54,048 nucleotides of DNA from an uncultured Acidimicrobiales bacterium (GCA_938023735.1 CALJDK010000184.1:1-54048); one strand, 5' to 3'. Positions 25,596 to 34,685 are shown, counted from the first letter of the stretch. Notes: generated by a model from the sequence alone, not told the origin. Translations and numbers: made by a program.

Positions 25596-26429
25596 CTAGT
25601 TCTGGATGGGGTACGGCCATCCATTTGCCTGGCAGCCGTCCAAACCCTTGGTTTGTTGCATCATCACCGGCGCCAACTGATCGGCGCCCGGGCACCCCAC
25701 ATGTGGCCGGGCCAGGTAGTGGCCAACCTCATGGTTGATCACGTAGTTGCGGTACTCGCTGAGATCGGCGTTCCACGTGTCGGTGGCCAGTAGCCATCGA
25801 TTGAGGTTGAGCGCGACCCAGCCGTTGCGAGCACACGAGAAGAAGCCGTTGGTGCGCAATGGCGCGCACAGCTTGTCGACGGTGTCTGCGGTGGCGACGA
25901 CCAGGGTGAAGAGGCCGCCGGTTTCGATTCGACGGAATCCAATGTTGCCCTCGGCAATCCAACTTCTGTTGTCGCTGAGGACCCGGTCGACGGTGGCCGC
26001 AAGTTCGTCGGGGTCGATTCCGCTGCCCTGCTCGGCAGCTACCGAGAAGTCGATGACGTTGCCGCTTCCAACCGTGATTCCCGACGTGGTCCGGGCAGGG
26101 ATGAACGCCCCGGTTCCCGACTGCGGAACCTGGTCGATCGATGTGGGCGGGTCGGGGAGTTCCGCTTCTGACGGTCCGGTGTCTGGGGCCTGCGCGGATT
26201 GGTCGGAGGCCTCGGCAACTGGTGCTGTTTCCGGCGGAGCGGTGTCGGTTGCGGTTGCTGGGAGCGTCGTGCCAGTCGACGATGGTGCCTCGGCCGCGGT
26301 GGGGTTTGGTTCGGAGACAACGGAGCGGTTCAGAGCCCGGGTATCGGACACCAAGAACCCAATCACCGCAATGGAGGCCACCACGATGAAGGCAGAAAGC
26401 GACCGAACGAGCACAACAAATGTTGGCAT
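25596..26429 (-). CDS. DUF3152 exported metalloprotease-like protein
   Basis: The 277-residue protein has an N-terminal signal anchor (about 4-27: VVLVRSLSAFIVVASIAVIGFLV), a Ser/Thr/Pro-rich linker, and a C-terminal DUF3152 domain (about 105-277). The domain contains HEVGHYLARPHVGC, an HExxH-like zinc-binding motif with a third His (HEVGH-x5-H), followed by QQTKGLDGC and a C-terminal NGWPYP. Similar proteins are widespread in actinobacteria and are predicted extracytoplasmic. ATG 26429 is chosen rather than GTG 26492 because a strong UUCG-type terminator hairpin (26456-26489) lies between them. The gene follows ompA-like on the same strand. Peptidase activity is predicted, not shown. Confidence 0.85.
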   Translation of the reverse strand: MPTFVVLVRSLSAFIVVASIAVIGFLVSDTRALNRSVVSEPNPTAAEAPSSTGTTLPATATDTAPPETAPVAEASDQSAQAPDTGPSEAELPDPPTSIDQVPQSGTGAFIPARTTSGITVGSGNVIDFSVAAEQGSGIDPDELAATVDRVLSDNRSWIAEGNIGFRRIETGGLFTLVVATADTVDKLCAPLRTNGFFSCARNGWVALNLNRWLLATDTWNADLSEYRNYVINHEVGHYLARPHVGCPGADQLAPVMMQQTKGLDGCQANGWPYPIQN

Positions 26430-26458
26430 GTGCCAGCGAGAACTTCGGGGATAACGGC

Positions 26459-26486
26459 GAACGCCGGACCCGAAGGCCCGGCGTTC
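26459..26486 (-). terminator. UUCG-loop terminator of the BON/OmpA gene
   Basis: On the minus strand the arms GAACGCCGG and CCGGCGTTC enclose GCC TTCG GGT, giving a 12-pair stem (one G-T wobble) closed by a TTCG tetraloop. It lies about 35 bases after the BON/OmpA stop and before the DUF3152 ATG. No strong T run follows, which is usual in GC-rich actinobacteria. Confidence 0.75.
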
Positions 26487-26520
26487 ACGCACGATGTTTC
26501 TGGGTTCGTCCAGAGCCGGT

Positions 26521-27732
26521 TTAGGACTCGGTTCCGACGAATTCGATGCGTCGGTTCTGACGCTTACCTTCGGGGGTATCGTTGTCGGCTACCGGTTCGG
26601 CCTCGCCCTTACCGATTGCGGTGAGGCGGTTCTGGTCGACACCGTTGGCGGTGAAGTAGCTGAGCACAGCATTGGCTCGGGCGTCGCTTAGCTCAAGGTT
26701 GAGCGCATCGGAACCGTCGCTGTCGGTGTGACCCTCGATGGTGACATTGAGGTTCGGATCCCGGTCGAGGATAACGATTGCCTGGTCGAGGATTTCCGTG
26801 GCCTCGGGGGTGAGCTCGGCGCTAGCAGGTGCGAACAGAACGTCGCCGCCGGTTGCGAAGAGCTCGTTGAGCTCGGCGAGCAACGACTCGTCGGTTGCCA
26901 CAACCGTAAGGCCGTCGTTGACGGTCATGTTCACGGTGCCGGCAACAGCTTCGGCGTTGGAGACGATGGTGGAACGAGTTGCCGGGTCGGGAACTTCGCC
27001 AACCAGGTTGAGCACGCCGCCATCGAGGGTGGTGTTCTCGTTAATGGTGAGCGCATCGATCACGGTGATTCCGGCAGGAGCGTACTGCTGGCTGAATCCG
27101 TCGATCACTGCCGAGCGGGTTGCCTCATCGGGCACTTCACCGGCGATGGTGACTTCACCGTCGCTGTAGGTTCCTTCAAACGCTACGGCTTCGAGCGGTG
27201 CCGGAGCTGCGGTGGTTGGAGGTGGTGCAGCGGTGGTGGTAGGTGCCGGTGCGGCGGTGGTGGTGGGTGCCGCGGTCGTTGCCGGGGCAGCTGTGGTTGC
27301 CGGTGCGGCGGTGGTGGCGGGTGCGGCAACGGTGAGGTTGTTGTTGACCCGAGAGACACCGTCGACATCGGCGGCGGTCTCGCCAGCCTGGTCTTTCAGG
27401 GCCTGGGTGGCGACGACACCGGTAAGGGTGATGACACCAGCGCGTTCTGACACGTCGACCTGTTCGTCGTTGGTGCCGATCTCGAAGGCGTCGTCTTCGA
27501 GTGCGTCTTCGGTGCGTTCGAGCAGGTTGTCGTCGTCAGACGATGTGATTCCAATGTCTTCGGCGGCGTCGGAAATGGCTCCGCACTGGCTGAGTCCGAG
27601 TGAACCTAAGAGGAAGAGGAGAAGGATTCCGAGGCCGAGCGCAAGGTTTTGGTCGTCGCTTGACCACGACCAGCCGCGAAATGGCTTCTTGCGGTCGTCG
27701 TCGTCGTGAACGGCTGGGTCGTTGTCAGTCAT
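26521..27732 (-). CDS. BON/OmpA-domain cell envelope protein (ArfA-like)
   Basis: This 403-residue protein has a charged cytoplasmic N-terminus, one membrane helix (about residues 30-48, LALGLGILLLFLLGSLGL), a BON domain (about 90-135), a Thr/Ala/Pro linker built of TTAAPA-like repeats (about 140-178), a pair of BON-like units (about 183-285), and a C-terminal OmpA-type peptidoglycan-binding domain (about 290-403). The latter has IEGHTDSDGSDALNLELSDARA and the late NRRIEFV, including the Asp and Arg that contact diaminopimelate in the family. The order matches mycobacterial ArfA (OmpATb), which tethers envelope functions to the wall. It has its own terminator and is divergent from the sucrase/ferredoxin-like gene, with 117 bases between. 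Confidence 0.9.
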   Translation of the reverse strand: MTDNDPAVHDDDDRKKPFRGWSWSSDDQNLALGLGILLLFLLGSLGLSQCGAISDAAEDIGITSSDDDNLLERTEDALEDDAFEIGTNDEQVDVSERAGVITLTGVVATQALKDQAGETAADVDGVSRVNNNLTVAAPATTAAPATTAAPATTAAPTTTAAPAPTTTAAPPPTTAAPAPLEAVAFEGTYSDGEVTIAGEVPDEATRSAVIDGFSQQYAPAGITVIDALTINENTTLDGGVLNLVGEVPDPATRSTIVSNAEAVAGTVNMTVNDGLTVVATDESLLAELNELFATGGDVLFAPASAELTPEATEILDQAIVILDRDPNLNVTIEGHTDSDGSDALNLELSDARANAVLSYFTANGVDQNRLTAIGKGEAEPVADNDTPEGKRQNRRIEFVGTES

Positions 27733-27849
27733 GTTTCGCCCTAAGTGAAAGGTGTCTTCGGGAAGTAGACGTCCAAGGTCCGAAAAAGTCGCGGATCCCC
27801 AGATGAGTCATACCCGGTAAGACCCTAGTCAACGCTACAGTCGAGCGTT

Positions 27850-28782
27850 GTGAGCTTTAAGAATCTTCTGCCCGATTTAGGCTCAGTACCAGCCTGTACG
27901 TCGTTTACCCGTGAGCTCGAGGTCGATCCGGTTGGCTCAGCGTTTCATGCTCAGCTGGTGATTCTCGTCGAGACGCCGCTGCCATGGCCCAAGCCTGTGT
28001 TCGAACATCGGTTACTGGCTGGGGTGAACCAACTCATGCGGTCGGCGTCGGTTCCTACTCGGATCTTGGCGTGCGAACCGTTTCGACCAGCCGACGAAGC
28101 CGGGGTTGGTTTGGTCACGTTCCGATTCGATGGTGCCAGCTACCAACGTTCGACCCGGGTGGTGGCCGCCGAGGATGTCCGCCATGCTGTTGCTGCCGAA
28201 TGTGCGGATGAAACGGTTGCAAGCGGTGAAGCCAACGATCGACGATCACTGCTTGTTTGCACGCAGGGTTCCCACGATGTGTGTTGTGGCGAGTTGGGTG
28301 TGGCTCTCGCCGACGACACCGCAGCCCGCCACCCCGACGTTGACGTGTTTCGGGTAAGTCACACCGGTGGCCACCGGTTTGCGCCCACTGCGCTGTCGAT
28401 GCCCGACGGCCGAATGTGGGCGTTCCTATCGGCCGACGATGTCGACACCATCCTCACTCACCGCGGCAGGCCTTCTGCCGTTGCCGCAAAGTGTCGGGGC
28501 TGGATCGGAGCCAAACAGGGAGCAGCCCAAACGGGCGAACGGGCTGCGTTTGCCGATGCGGAATGGCACTGGGATGCCACGCCCCGGTCGGCGGTTGCCA
28601 CCGTTTCTCCTAACCTTGCCGAGGGTGCACCGCAGCAGTGGGATGTGGTGATCGATGCCGACGGTCAGACGCAGGCCCTCACGGTGGCGATAGGTCGCGA
28701 AGTGCCCTCTATTTCGTGCATGCAGCCCGGAGGTCTCCCGGCCAAGCCCGGTCGCGAATACACGGTGCTTGTAGATAACTAG
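27850..28782 (+). CDS. Sucrase/ferredoxin-like (thioredoxin-fold [2Fe-2S]) protein
   Basis: The 310-residue protein belongs to the Suc_Fer-like family. The core at about 130-190 reads LLVCTQGSHDVCCGELG, with Cys residues that could hold a [2Fe-2S] cluster, then SHTGGHRFAPTALSMPDG. The C-terminal part contains a single CRGWIGAKQGAAQ region typical of the family. Proteins of this group are thought to be electron carriers in the cytoplasm. It starts with GTG. Its TAG stop overlaps the stop of the convergent acyl-CoA ligase gene within the palindrome CTAG at 28779-28782. Confidence 0.86.
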   Translation: MSFKNLLPDLGSVPACTSFTRELEVDPVGSAFHAQLVILVETPLPWPKPVFEHRLLAGVNQLMRSASVPTRILACEPFRPADEAGVGLVTFRFDGASYQRSTRVVAAEDVRHAVAAECADETVASGEANDRRSLLVCTQGSHDVCCGELGVALADDTAARHPDVDVFRVSHTGGHRFAPTALSMPDGRMWAFLSADDVDTILTHRGRPSAVAAKCRGWIGAKQGAAQTGERAAFADAEWHWDATPRSAVATVSPNLAEGAPQQWDVVIDADGQTQALTVAIGREVPSISCMQPGGLPAKPGREYTVLVDN

Positions 28783-30317
28783 GTCGAGTACAGGTCGGCG
28801 TTGTCGCGTCTTAGTGCCACCTTTTGCACCTTGCTCATGGCGTTTCGAGGAAGCTCGTCGATGAACACGTACCGCTTGGGTTGTTTGAACCGCGCCAGCC
28901 GTGACCCGATGGCTTCTTCGATGGATTCGGCGTTGGCGCTGCCCTCGCTGGTGAGCACGACAAACGCGGTGACACCTTCGCCCAGATCATCGTGAGGCAG
29001 GCCCACGACTGCGGATTCAAACACCCCTTCGGCTTCGTTGATGCACAGTTCGACTTCGCGCGGGTACACGTTGAATCCGCCCGAGATGATCATGTCGCCA
29101 GAGCGGCCATCGAGGGTGAGTCGGCCCTCGGCGTCGAGTCGGCCGATATCGCCGGTGATAAAGAAGCCATCGTCGGTGAACTCTGACGCCGTCTTTTCGG
29201 GCAGCTGCCAGTAGCCGGCGAAGAGGGTGTCGCCTTTGATCTGCACCATGCCGGGTTCGCCTTCGGGCATCGGCTGGTTTGTGTCGTCGACCACACGAAG
29301 CTCAAGCCCGGGCATGGCGAACCCAACGGTTCCGGCGGGGCGCTCGCCATCGAGCGGGCTCGAGGTGATGATGCCCGCCTCGGTCATGCCATATCGGTTG
29401 AGAACCACATGGCCTGACTTGCGGGCGAAGTCTTCGTGTTTGTCGGCGGCCAGTGGTGCCGAGCCCGACGTGAATACCCGCATCGACGCGCATTGCTCGG
29501 GTGTAAATTGATCTGCTTGCAGCAGCCGGTTGTAGATGGTGGGAACCGCCATCATCACCGTGGCATCGGGCAGGGCGGCCAGGGTTGCGTCGAGTTCGAA
29601 CTTGGGGTGAAACAGCACCGACGAACCACCGAGCATGGCCGGGTGCAGGGCCACGAAGAGGCCGTGTACGTGAAAGATTGGCAGTACGTGCAGTAGTACG
29701 TCGTCGCGCTGCCAACCCCACACTTCATGAAGGCCTTTGGCGGTGGCGGCCAATCCGTCGTGGGTGAGCATGGCACCCTTTGATCGACCAGTGGTGCCCG
29801 AGGTGTAGAGCATGCACGCAATGTCGGTGCCTTTGGAATCGACGATGTCGACGATCTTGGGCGCAGTGTCGGTGGCTTCGGCGAGCGTGCCGTCGGCATC
29901 GACCCCCAGCGTCACAAGCTTGGCACCGGCCTCGTCGGCAAACGGTTGCAGCGTGGCGGCATCGGCGGGGCGGCACACGAACACCGTCGGCTGGGCATCG
30001 CCCAGAAAGAAGGCCACTTCGTCGGGCGTGTAGGCCGTGTTGAGGGTGACAAAGACGACACCCATACGTAGGCACGCCAGGTAAAGGGCCACGCCGTCGG
30101 ACGATTTGTCGATCTGCACCACCACGTGGTCGCCGGTTGCTACGCCGAGCATGGTGAGCGCGCCGGCCATGTGCATCGCCCGGGTTTCGACATCGCCGTA
30201 GGTGAGCGTTGCGCCGCCTGGAATGATGAGGAACGGATGGTCGAGCCGGTCGGCGAAACCGGACCGAAAAAGGGCGTAGAGGTTGCGGTTGGTTGGCTCG
30301 ATAGCATTCGATGTCAC
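28779..30317 (-). CDS. Acyl-CoA synthetase, malonyl-CoA synthetase (MatB)-like
   Basis: This 512-residue adenylate-forming ligase activates a carboxylic acid through an acyl-AMP. Motifs are the P-loop YTSGTTGRSKGAML, LPIFHVHGLFVAL, FTSGSAPL, NRYGMTEAGII, the TGDIGR and the C-terminal Lys-bearing PRNAMSKVQKVAL. The MatB-type features are the short length, the GSAPL and RYGMTE strings and the absence of long-chain extensions, which favour malonate or methylmalonate. It stands alone, divergent from the following lipoprotein gene and convergent with the sucrase/ferredoxin-like gene. No malonyl-CoA decarboxylase is near, so malonate as the substrate is tentative. Confidence 0.9.
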   Translation of the reverse strand: MTSNAIEPTNRNLYALFRSGFADRLDHPFLIIPGGATLTYGDVETRAMHMAGALTMLGVATGDHVVVQIDKSSDGVALYLACLRMGVVFVTLNTAYTPDEVAFFLGDAQPTVFVCRPADAATLQPFADEAGAKLVTLGVDADGTLAEATDTAPKIVDIVDSKGTDIACMLYTSGTTGRSKGAMLTHDGLAATAKGLHEVWGWQRDDVLLHVLPIFHVHGLFVALHPAMLGGSSVLFHPKFELDATLAALPDATVMMAVPTIYNRLLQADQFTPEQCASMRVFTSGSAPLAADKHEDFARKSGHVVLNRYGMTEAGIITSSPLDGERPAGTVGFAMPGLELRVVDDTNQPMPEGEPGMVQIKGDTLFAGYWQLPEKTASEFTDDGFFITGDIGRLDAEGRLTLDGRSGDMIISGGFNVYPREVELCINEAEGVFESAVVGLPHDDLGEGVTAFVVLTSEGSANAESIEEAIGSRLARFKQPKRYVFIDELPRNAMSKVQKVALRRDNADLYST

Positions 30318-30426
30318 GGCTAGATCCTACGTGTGTTCGGGCAGGCGACACCGCGCCACCCTGCGTGAGATTTACCGTTACGCTTCTCTGTTGTTGTGTT
30401 CGTCGGTGGTGGAACCTGTTGGTGAC

Positions 30427-31938
30427 ATGTCGTTGTTTCGATTGATTGAAAGCTCGTGGCGAGGTTTCCGCCACTTTGGTGTGCTTTTGCTTATCGCCGC
30501 GCTTGTTGCCACGGCCTGTTCCAGTTCCGATAGCGACCTCAACGCCGGCGAAGTTATCGAGATCGAGAAGGATGAGGCCGGGAACGACACACCCCGCAAT
30601 GCCGTGTCGGTTCCGAGCGGCGGTGGACGCCTCGATGCAAATGTCGTGCCGCCCAAACTCGAGCCCGGCCCTCTTCCTTCCGGCGACGATTCAGACGACG
30701 AAACATCTGAGGCTTCTGAAGACGTCGACGGCACCCAACCTGCTGCGGTCGACCAGTCGGGGGTCACCGCCGACTTCAACACCCCGTCGGGTTCGTCGGA
30801 ACGCTACGTCGATGGCGTGAACGGCGACGACAACGCCAGCGGAGCGTCCGAAGCCGAGGCGTGGCGAACCTTAGGCAAGGGCATCGCCTCGCTCGAGGTC
30901 GGTATGACCCTCTGGGTGATGGACGGCACCTATAACGAACACCTCGGAGGCCGGCAAGGGCACTATGTGGTGAACGGCTTCAACGGCGGCCCCGAGCAAT
31001 GGACCCGTATCTTGGCCTTGCCCGGCCACCGCCCCCGTATCGAAGTCACCAAAGCCACCGGCATCGAGTTCAAAGACAGCTCGTACGTAGAATTTGGCGG
31101 ATTCGAGATTGCCGGCGTGGGTTTTGATGAGTCGTCGCCGACCGACGAGGAGCAGCGACGGAAACCGCGTGGCGTTCTGGGTGTCGATGGCCATCACTTC
31201 TACTTTCATGATCTCGAGGTGCATGGCCTGCCCCATAGCGGCATCGCCGGCGGCGAAAACTCGTCGCATTTCCGAATCGAAAACAACCGGGTCTACGACA
31301 ATGCGCTCTGGAGCGACGAGGGCGGCTCGGGTATCTCGCTTTGGCGCCTCAACAATGTGGCCGGTGGCGACGACTCCGGCGGCTACTCGAACTACATCAT
31401 CGGTAACACCCTCTACCGAAACGAGAACCGCGAGAAGTGCGGCTGTGTAGGGTTTCGGGCAATCACCGATGGCAACGGCATCATCATCGACGATTCGCTT
31501 CTCAACGACTACCAGGGCCGCACCCTCATCGCGTCGAATGTGGCGTACAACAACGGCGGCCGGGCCATCAACGTCCACAAGTCGTCGCGGGTTGATATCT
31601 TCAACAACACCACGTATGAGAACTCATTCACCTCGGATCTCGACGGGCCTCGCGCCGAGCTGGCCGCCTACAACAGCTGGGATGTTCGCATTCAGAACAA
31701 CCTGCTGTGGCCCATGAACGATCTGCCTCCGGTGTACACCAACAGCGAGATCGAAATTTCGAGCAACCTCTTTGTGGGTTCCGAGGACGGCGTTGAAGGC
31801 GCGAACACCTTGGTGAGTGACCCCGGTGTCGTGTCGCCCTCGACCGATCCAGCCAGCGCCGACTTCCGCCCCGTGAATGGATCTCCGGCACTCGGAGCCG
31901 GAACCGAGGGCCGCACCGTCGGTGCGTATCAGCAGTAG
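30427..31938 (+). CDS. Lipoprotein with right-handed beta-helix domain
   Basis: The 503-residue protein starts at ATG 30427 with a basic N-terminus, a hydrophobic segment and a lipobox LVATAC (Cys about residue 34), so it is a lipoprotein on the outer face of the membrane. A linker rich in Asp/Glu/Ser follows (to about 125). The rest is a right-handed parallel beta-helix (YVDGVNGDDNASGASEAEAWRTLGKGIASL at the front, then rungs such as FRIENNRVYDNALW, SNYIIGNTLYRN, TLIASNVAYNNGGRAIN). The opening and rungs resemble polysaccharide-lyase-like proteins of families PL6/PL9 and DUF1565. It may bind or cut acidic polysaccharide; the catalytic residues could not be identified. Confidence 0.83.
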   Translation: MSLFRLIESSWRGFRHFGVLLLIAALVATACSSSDSDLNAGEVIEIEKDEAGNDTPRNAVSVPSGGGRLDANVVPPKLEPGPLPSGDDSDDETSEASEDVDGTQPAAVDQSGVTADFNTPSGSSERYVDGVNGDDNASGASEAEAWRTLGKGIASLEVGMTLWVMDGTYNEHLGGRQGHYVVNGFNGGPEQWTRILALPGHRPRIEVTKATGIEFKDSSYVEFGGFEIAGVGFDESSPTDEEQRRKPRGVLGVDGHHFYFHDLEVHGLPHSGIAGGENSSHFRIENNRVYDNALWSDEGGSGISLWRLNNVAGGDDSGGYSNYIIGNTLYRNENREKCGCVGFRAITDGNGIIIDDSLLNDYQGRTLIASNVAYNNGGRAINVHKSSRVDIFNNTTYENSFTSDLDGPRAELAAYNSWDVRIQNNLLWPMNDLPPVYTNSEIEISSNLFVGSEDGVEGANTLVSDPGVVSPSTDPASADFRPVNGSPALGAGTEGRTVGAYQQ

Positions 31939-31990
31939 CTCGGCTGGTAGCGTCAGCCCTCCTTCGGAAAGTTGATGAGAGGCAGCAGCG

Positions 31991-34093
31991 GTGCGATCAA
32001 GCTTGGGAGTTCGACATCGCATGTCGGCCCTTGTCTTGGTTGCGATCATCGGCGTGCTGGCCAGCGTGCTGTCGTTGTCGCCACCGCCAGCTGATGCCCA
32101 AACCCCGGCTGACGCCCCGCCATCGATAAACGAATACCCCTGTCCGTTCGAGACCATCGGCGACCGGGTCGTGCAGTGCGGCGAGATCGAGGTTCCCCTC
32201 GACCGCTCCCTTCCTGACGGAACGATGGTCACCGTTCCTTTCGCGATCTATAAGAGCCCATCGCCGAACCGACATGCCGATCCGGTGGTGTATGTCGACG
32301 GTGGCCCTGGCGGCAGCACGCTCGGGTCGATTGGTCGCACCGCAGAGCAGACCTTTGGCGACCTGGCTGAAGGTCGCGACCTGGTGCTATTCGATCAGCG
32401 AGGCACCGGCTTTTCTCAGCCTTCGATTCGGTGCCCCGAGACCATCAGCGCCTTCACCGATGAAGACCTCATCGATGCGATGGCCGAATGCGGCACCCGG
32501 TTGGCCGACGAAGGTATCGATGTTTCCAAGTTTGCGACCGACGATGTTGTCCAGGATCTCGACGACCTTCGGCGAGCGCTTGGGTACGGCCCGTGGAACG
32601 TGTACGGCATCTCCTATGGCACAACGGTTGCGTTAGCTACCGTCCGCGATCTGCCCGAGTCGGCGCGAACCATCGTGCTTGACTCTACCTATCCGCAAGG
32701 TCTCAACACCGACCAGCTTGTATCGAGCGCGGCCAACGGTTTCGAGGTGCTCGCCGCTGGTTGCCGCGGCCAACGAGGCTGCCAGGTCAACCACGCCGGT
32801 GTTGCTGACGGTTTCGTCGACGTCGTGGCGCAACTCAACGAAACGCCTGCCATGGTGCCGGTGTATGACGATCGCAACCGGCGGCAGGAGGTGCCCGTTA
32901 CTGGTACCCAGTTTGCGAGCTTGGTGTTTCAGCTCATGTATTCGGCCGAGATTCTGGCCCTGCTGCCGCGGATGATCGACGAGACGGCGTTGGGCGATTT
33001 CACGATGCTCTCCTATGCCTACGAAGTGCTTGGTCGCGACGAACCGATTGGAGACCCCGAGGAGATCGACGCAGGAGCGTTTGTCGAGGAGCGCTACCTG
33101 GCCACCGAGTGCAACGAGCGGTACGCCTTTCTGAGCCGCGACGACATGGCCGCTGCCAACGAGCCATTCCCGAATCTTTGGCCGTCGTTCTACAGCAGCA
33201 TCGATGACGATCGCACGTTCTCGATTTGTGAGGTATTTGGCGCCGGAACTGCGCCGGCCACGGAGAACGATCAGATCTTCAGCGATGTCCCAGCGCTTGT
33301 TCTGGCCGGAACCTACGACCCCATCACGCCGCCTTCGTGGGGCGAGTTCGCCGCGTCGGGGCTTTCGGCATCGGCGTTCTATGAACTCCCGGCATCGAGT
33401 CATGGTGTAGGTCCGAGCTCGGGCTGCGCTGCGGCGATCATGGTCGACTTTCTTAACGAACCTGCCGGCTCGGGGTTCGGTGATGACTGTGTCGCCGACG
33501 AGCCGGACGTGAAGTTTCAAACCAGTCGCGCCGCCCGTCGGGTAAAGGTTCGCAACACCACCTTTACGGTTGGGCCATACCGCATCCGTTCGAAGGCGCC
33601 TCGCAACTGGAAGGCGTTCTCCGACGACGCCCGGATTCGCGACAACGGCGCGCTCGATGCTGGCACCGGGCTCATCGTTCAGTCGCTGAATGCGGCCAAT
33701 CGGAACCAGGCGATTCGCCAGATCAAGCGCGATGCGGGTCGTGGATCGGAATTCCTAAACCGCGGAACACGTACGACCACCGCCGGCGAGTGGGAGCTGT
33801 TTGGGTCCTCAGTGGGTCCGACTGCGCTCGACCACGCGCTCATCGAGATCGACGGCAACTGGTTTGTGGTGTTGCTGGTGAGCGAACTCGACGAACGGAA
33901 ACGCCTTCGGCGAGTGGTGCTCAACCAGGCGCTCAAGCGGTTCAAGGTGCGGCGGGTTGATGACGCTCCCCCAACAGCTCAGACGTTCGAGCTTGCGGAT
34001 CTGGCCGATAGTCGATCGGATTTTGCCGAATTGTGGGCCGAGATCCAACGCGTACCCGGCCCCGTTCTCGAGAACCGATTCGGCTCGAGCTAG
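31991..34093 (+). CDS. Exported alpha/beta-hydrolase peptidase (S33, tripeptidyl aminopeptidase-like)
   Basis: The 700-residue protein begins with a basic N-terminus and a hydrophobic signal segment (about residues 12-32, ending PPADAQ). The catalytic domain carries the oxyanion strand YVDGGPGGST, an FDQRGTGFSQPS motif typical of prolyl/tripeptidyl aminopeptidases, the nucleophile elbow GISYGTT (Ser), the Asp in LAGTYDPITPP and the His in ASSHGVGPS. A C-terminal extension of about 180 residues follows, with no family I recognise. It is presumably secreted and cleaves peptides from the N-terminus or from exported substrates. It is preceded by the beta-helix lipoprotein on the same strand, and its stop overlaps that of the DUF456 gene in a CTAG. 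Confidence 0.88.
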   Translation: MRSSLGVRHRMSALVLVAIIGVLASVLSLSPPPADAQTPADAPPSINEYPCPFETIGDRVVQCGEIEVPLDRSLPDGTMVTVPFAIYKSPSPNRHADPVVYVDGGPGGSTLGSIGRTAEQTFGDLAEGRDLVLFDQRGTGFSQPSIRCPETISAFTDEDLIDAMAECGTRLADEGIDVSKFATDDVVQDLDDLRRALGYGPWNVYGISYGTTVALATVRDLPESARTIVLDSTYPQGLNTDQLVSSAANGFEVLAAGCRGQRGCQVNHAGVADGFVDVVAQLNETPAMVPVYDDRNRRQEVPVTGTQFASLVFQLMYSAEILALLPRMIDETALGDFTMLSYAYEVLGRDEPIGDPEEIDAGAFVEERYLATECNERYAFLSRDDMAAANEPFPNLWPSFYSSIDDDRTFSICEVFGAGTAPATENDQIFSDVPALVLAGTYDPITPPSWGEFAASGLSASAFYELPASSHGVGPSSGCAAAIMVDFLNEPAGSGFGDDCVADEPDVKFQTSRAARRVKVRNTTFTVGPYRIRSKAPRNWKAFSDDARIRDNGALDAGTGLIVQSLNAANRNQAIRQIKRDAGRGSEFLNRGTRTTTAGEWELFGSSVGPTALDHALIEIDGNWFVVLLVSELDERKRLRRVVLNQALKRFKVRRVDDAPPTAQTFELADLADSRSDFAELWAEIQRVPGPVLENRFGSS

Positions 34094-34584
34094 AACACCA
34101 CGGTGATGGCCCAAAGGCCCCACACCAACACCATCGCGACACCAAGCACGATGTCGATGAGCACGCTTTTGCCGAAGCCCCGGGCGACGGCCTTGGTGGC
34201 CCGCCACGCTGCTTCGCTTTCGTCGAGGCGCAGGTACTCGCCGATGAACACGCCAAAGAGCGCGCCGACGAAGAGTCCGATAACCGGAATCACGAAGAAC
34301 CCGACGATGCCGAACACCAGGCCGAGAATCTGCGACTGTCCGCTTGCCCCAAACTCTGATGCCGCGGCCTTGGGAATGACCACACTGGTGACCAGGCTGG
34401 CCACAACCCCGACGGTCATCACGATCATGGTAATCCACCCGAGCACGCCGAACCCCACAGCGAACCCGTAGACCAGCGCAGCCGCCCACACCACCAGGAG
34501 CCCGGGAAGTACGGGCACGACCACACCGGCGAGGCCGAGAGCCATGGCCACCGCCACCAAAATTGTCCACCCGACGTCACCCAT
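34090..34584 (-). CDS. DUF456 family membrane protein
   Basis: The 164-residue protein is almost wholly hydrophobic, with about five membrane segments (WTILVAVAMALGLAGVVVPVLPG; LLVVWAAALVYGFAVGF; WITMIVMTVGVVASLVTSVV; a Gly-rich GLVFGIVGFFVIPVIGLFVGALFGVFIGE; IVLGVAMVLVWGLWA). The PVLPG motif and the Gly-rich fourth segment, a glycine-zipper-like stretch, match DUF456. The function is unknown. ATG 34584 is preferred to upstream starts, because the GlnR-like array (34602-34661) and the amt leader lie just beyond it. It is divergent from amt. Confidence 0.82.
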   Translation of the reverse strand: MGDVGWTILVAVAMALGLAGVVVPVLPGLLVVWAAALVYGFAVGFGVLGWITMIVMTVGVVASLVTSVVIPKAAASEFGASGQSQILGLVFGIVGFFVIPVIGLFVGALFGVFIGEYLRLDESEAAWRATKAVARGFGKSVLIDIVLGVAMVLVWGLWAITVVF

Positions 34585-34601
34585 CGCCCGAGAGCGTATG
34601 C

Positions 34602-34661
34602 GAAACATTCTCGAAACCTGATGCTCACGGTTTGGTAACGGCGAGCGAACAATCGAGAAAC
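34602..34661 (+). promoter_or_regulatory. Six-half-site GlnR-like operator array
   Basis: Six five-base elements recur at an exact 11-base period: GAAAC (34602), GAAAC (34613), CTCAC (34624), GTAAC (34635), CGAAC (34646) and GAAAC (34657). Every element ends in AC, giving five consecutive AC-n9-AC steps. The actinobacterial nitrogen regulator GlnR binds alternating gTnAC and GaAAC elements with six bases between. Here three are perfect GaAAC and two (CTCAC, GTAAC) fit TnAC. The array lies 101 bases before the amt start and 17 bases before the divergent DUF456 start. GlnR itself is not in the window. Confidence 0.7.
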
Positions 34662-34685
34662 AATCGATTCTTACCGTGGTTCTTG

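Noticed and set aside
27807..27832. Minus-strand TTGACT and TATGAC boxes upstream of the BON/OmpA gene
   Set aside because: The spacer is only 14 bases, too short for a normal sigma-70-type promoter, and no other support was found.
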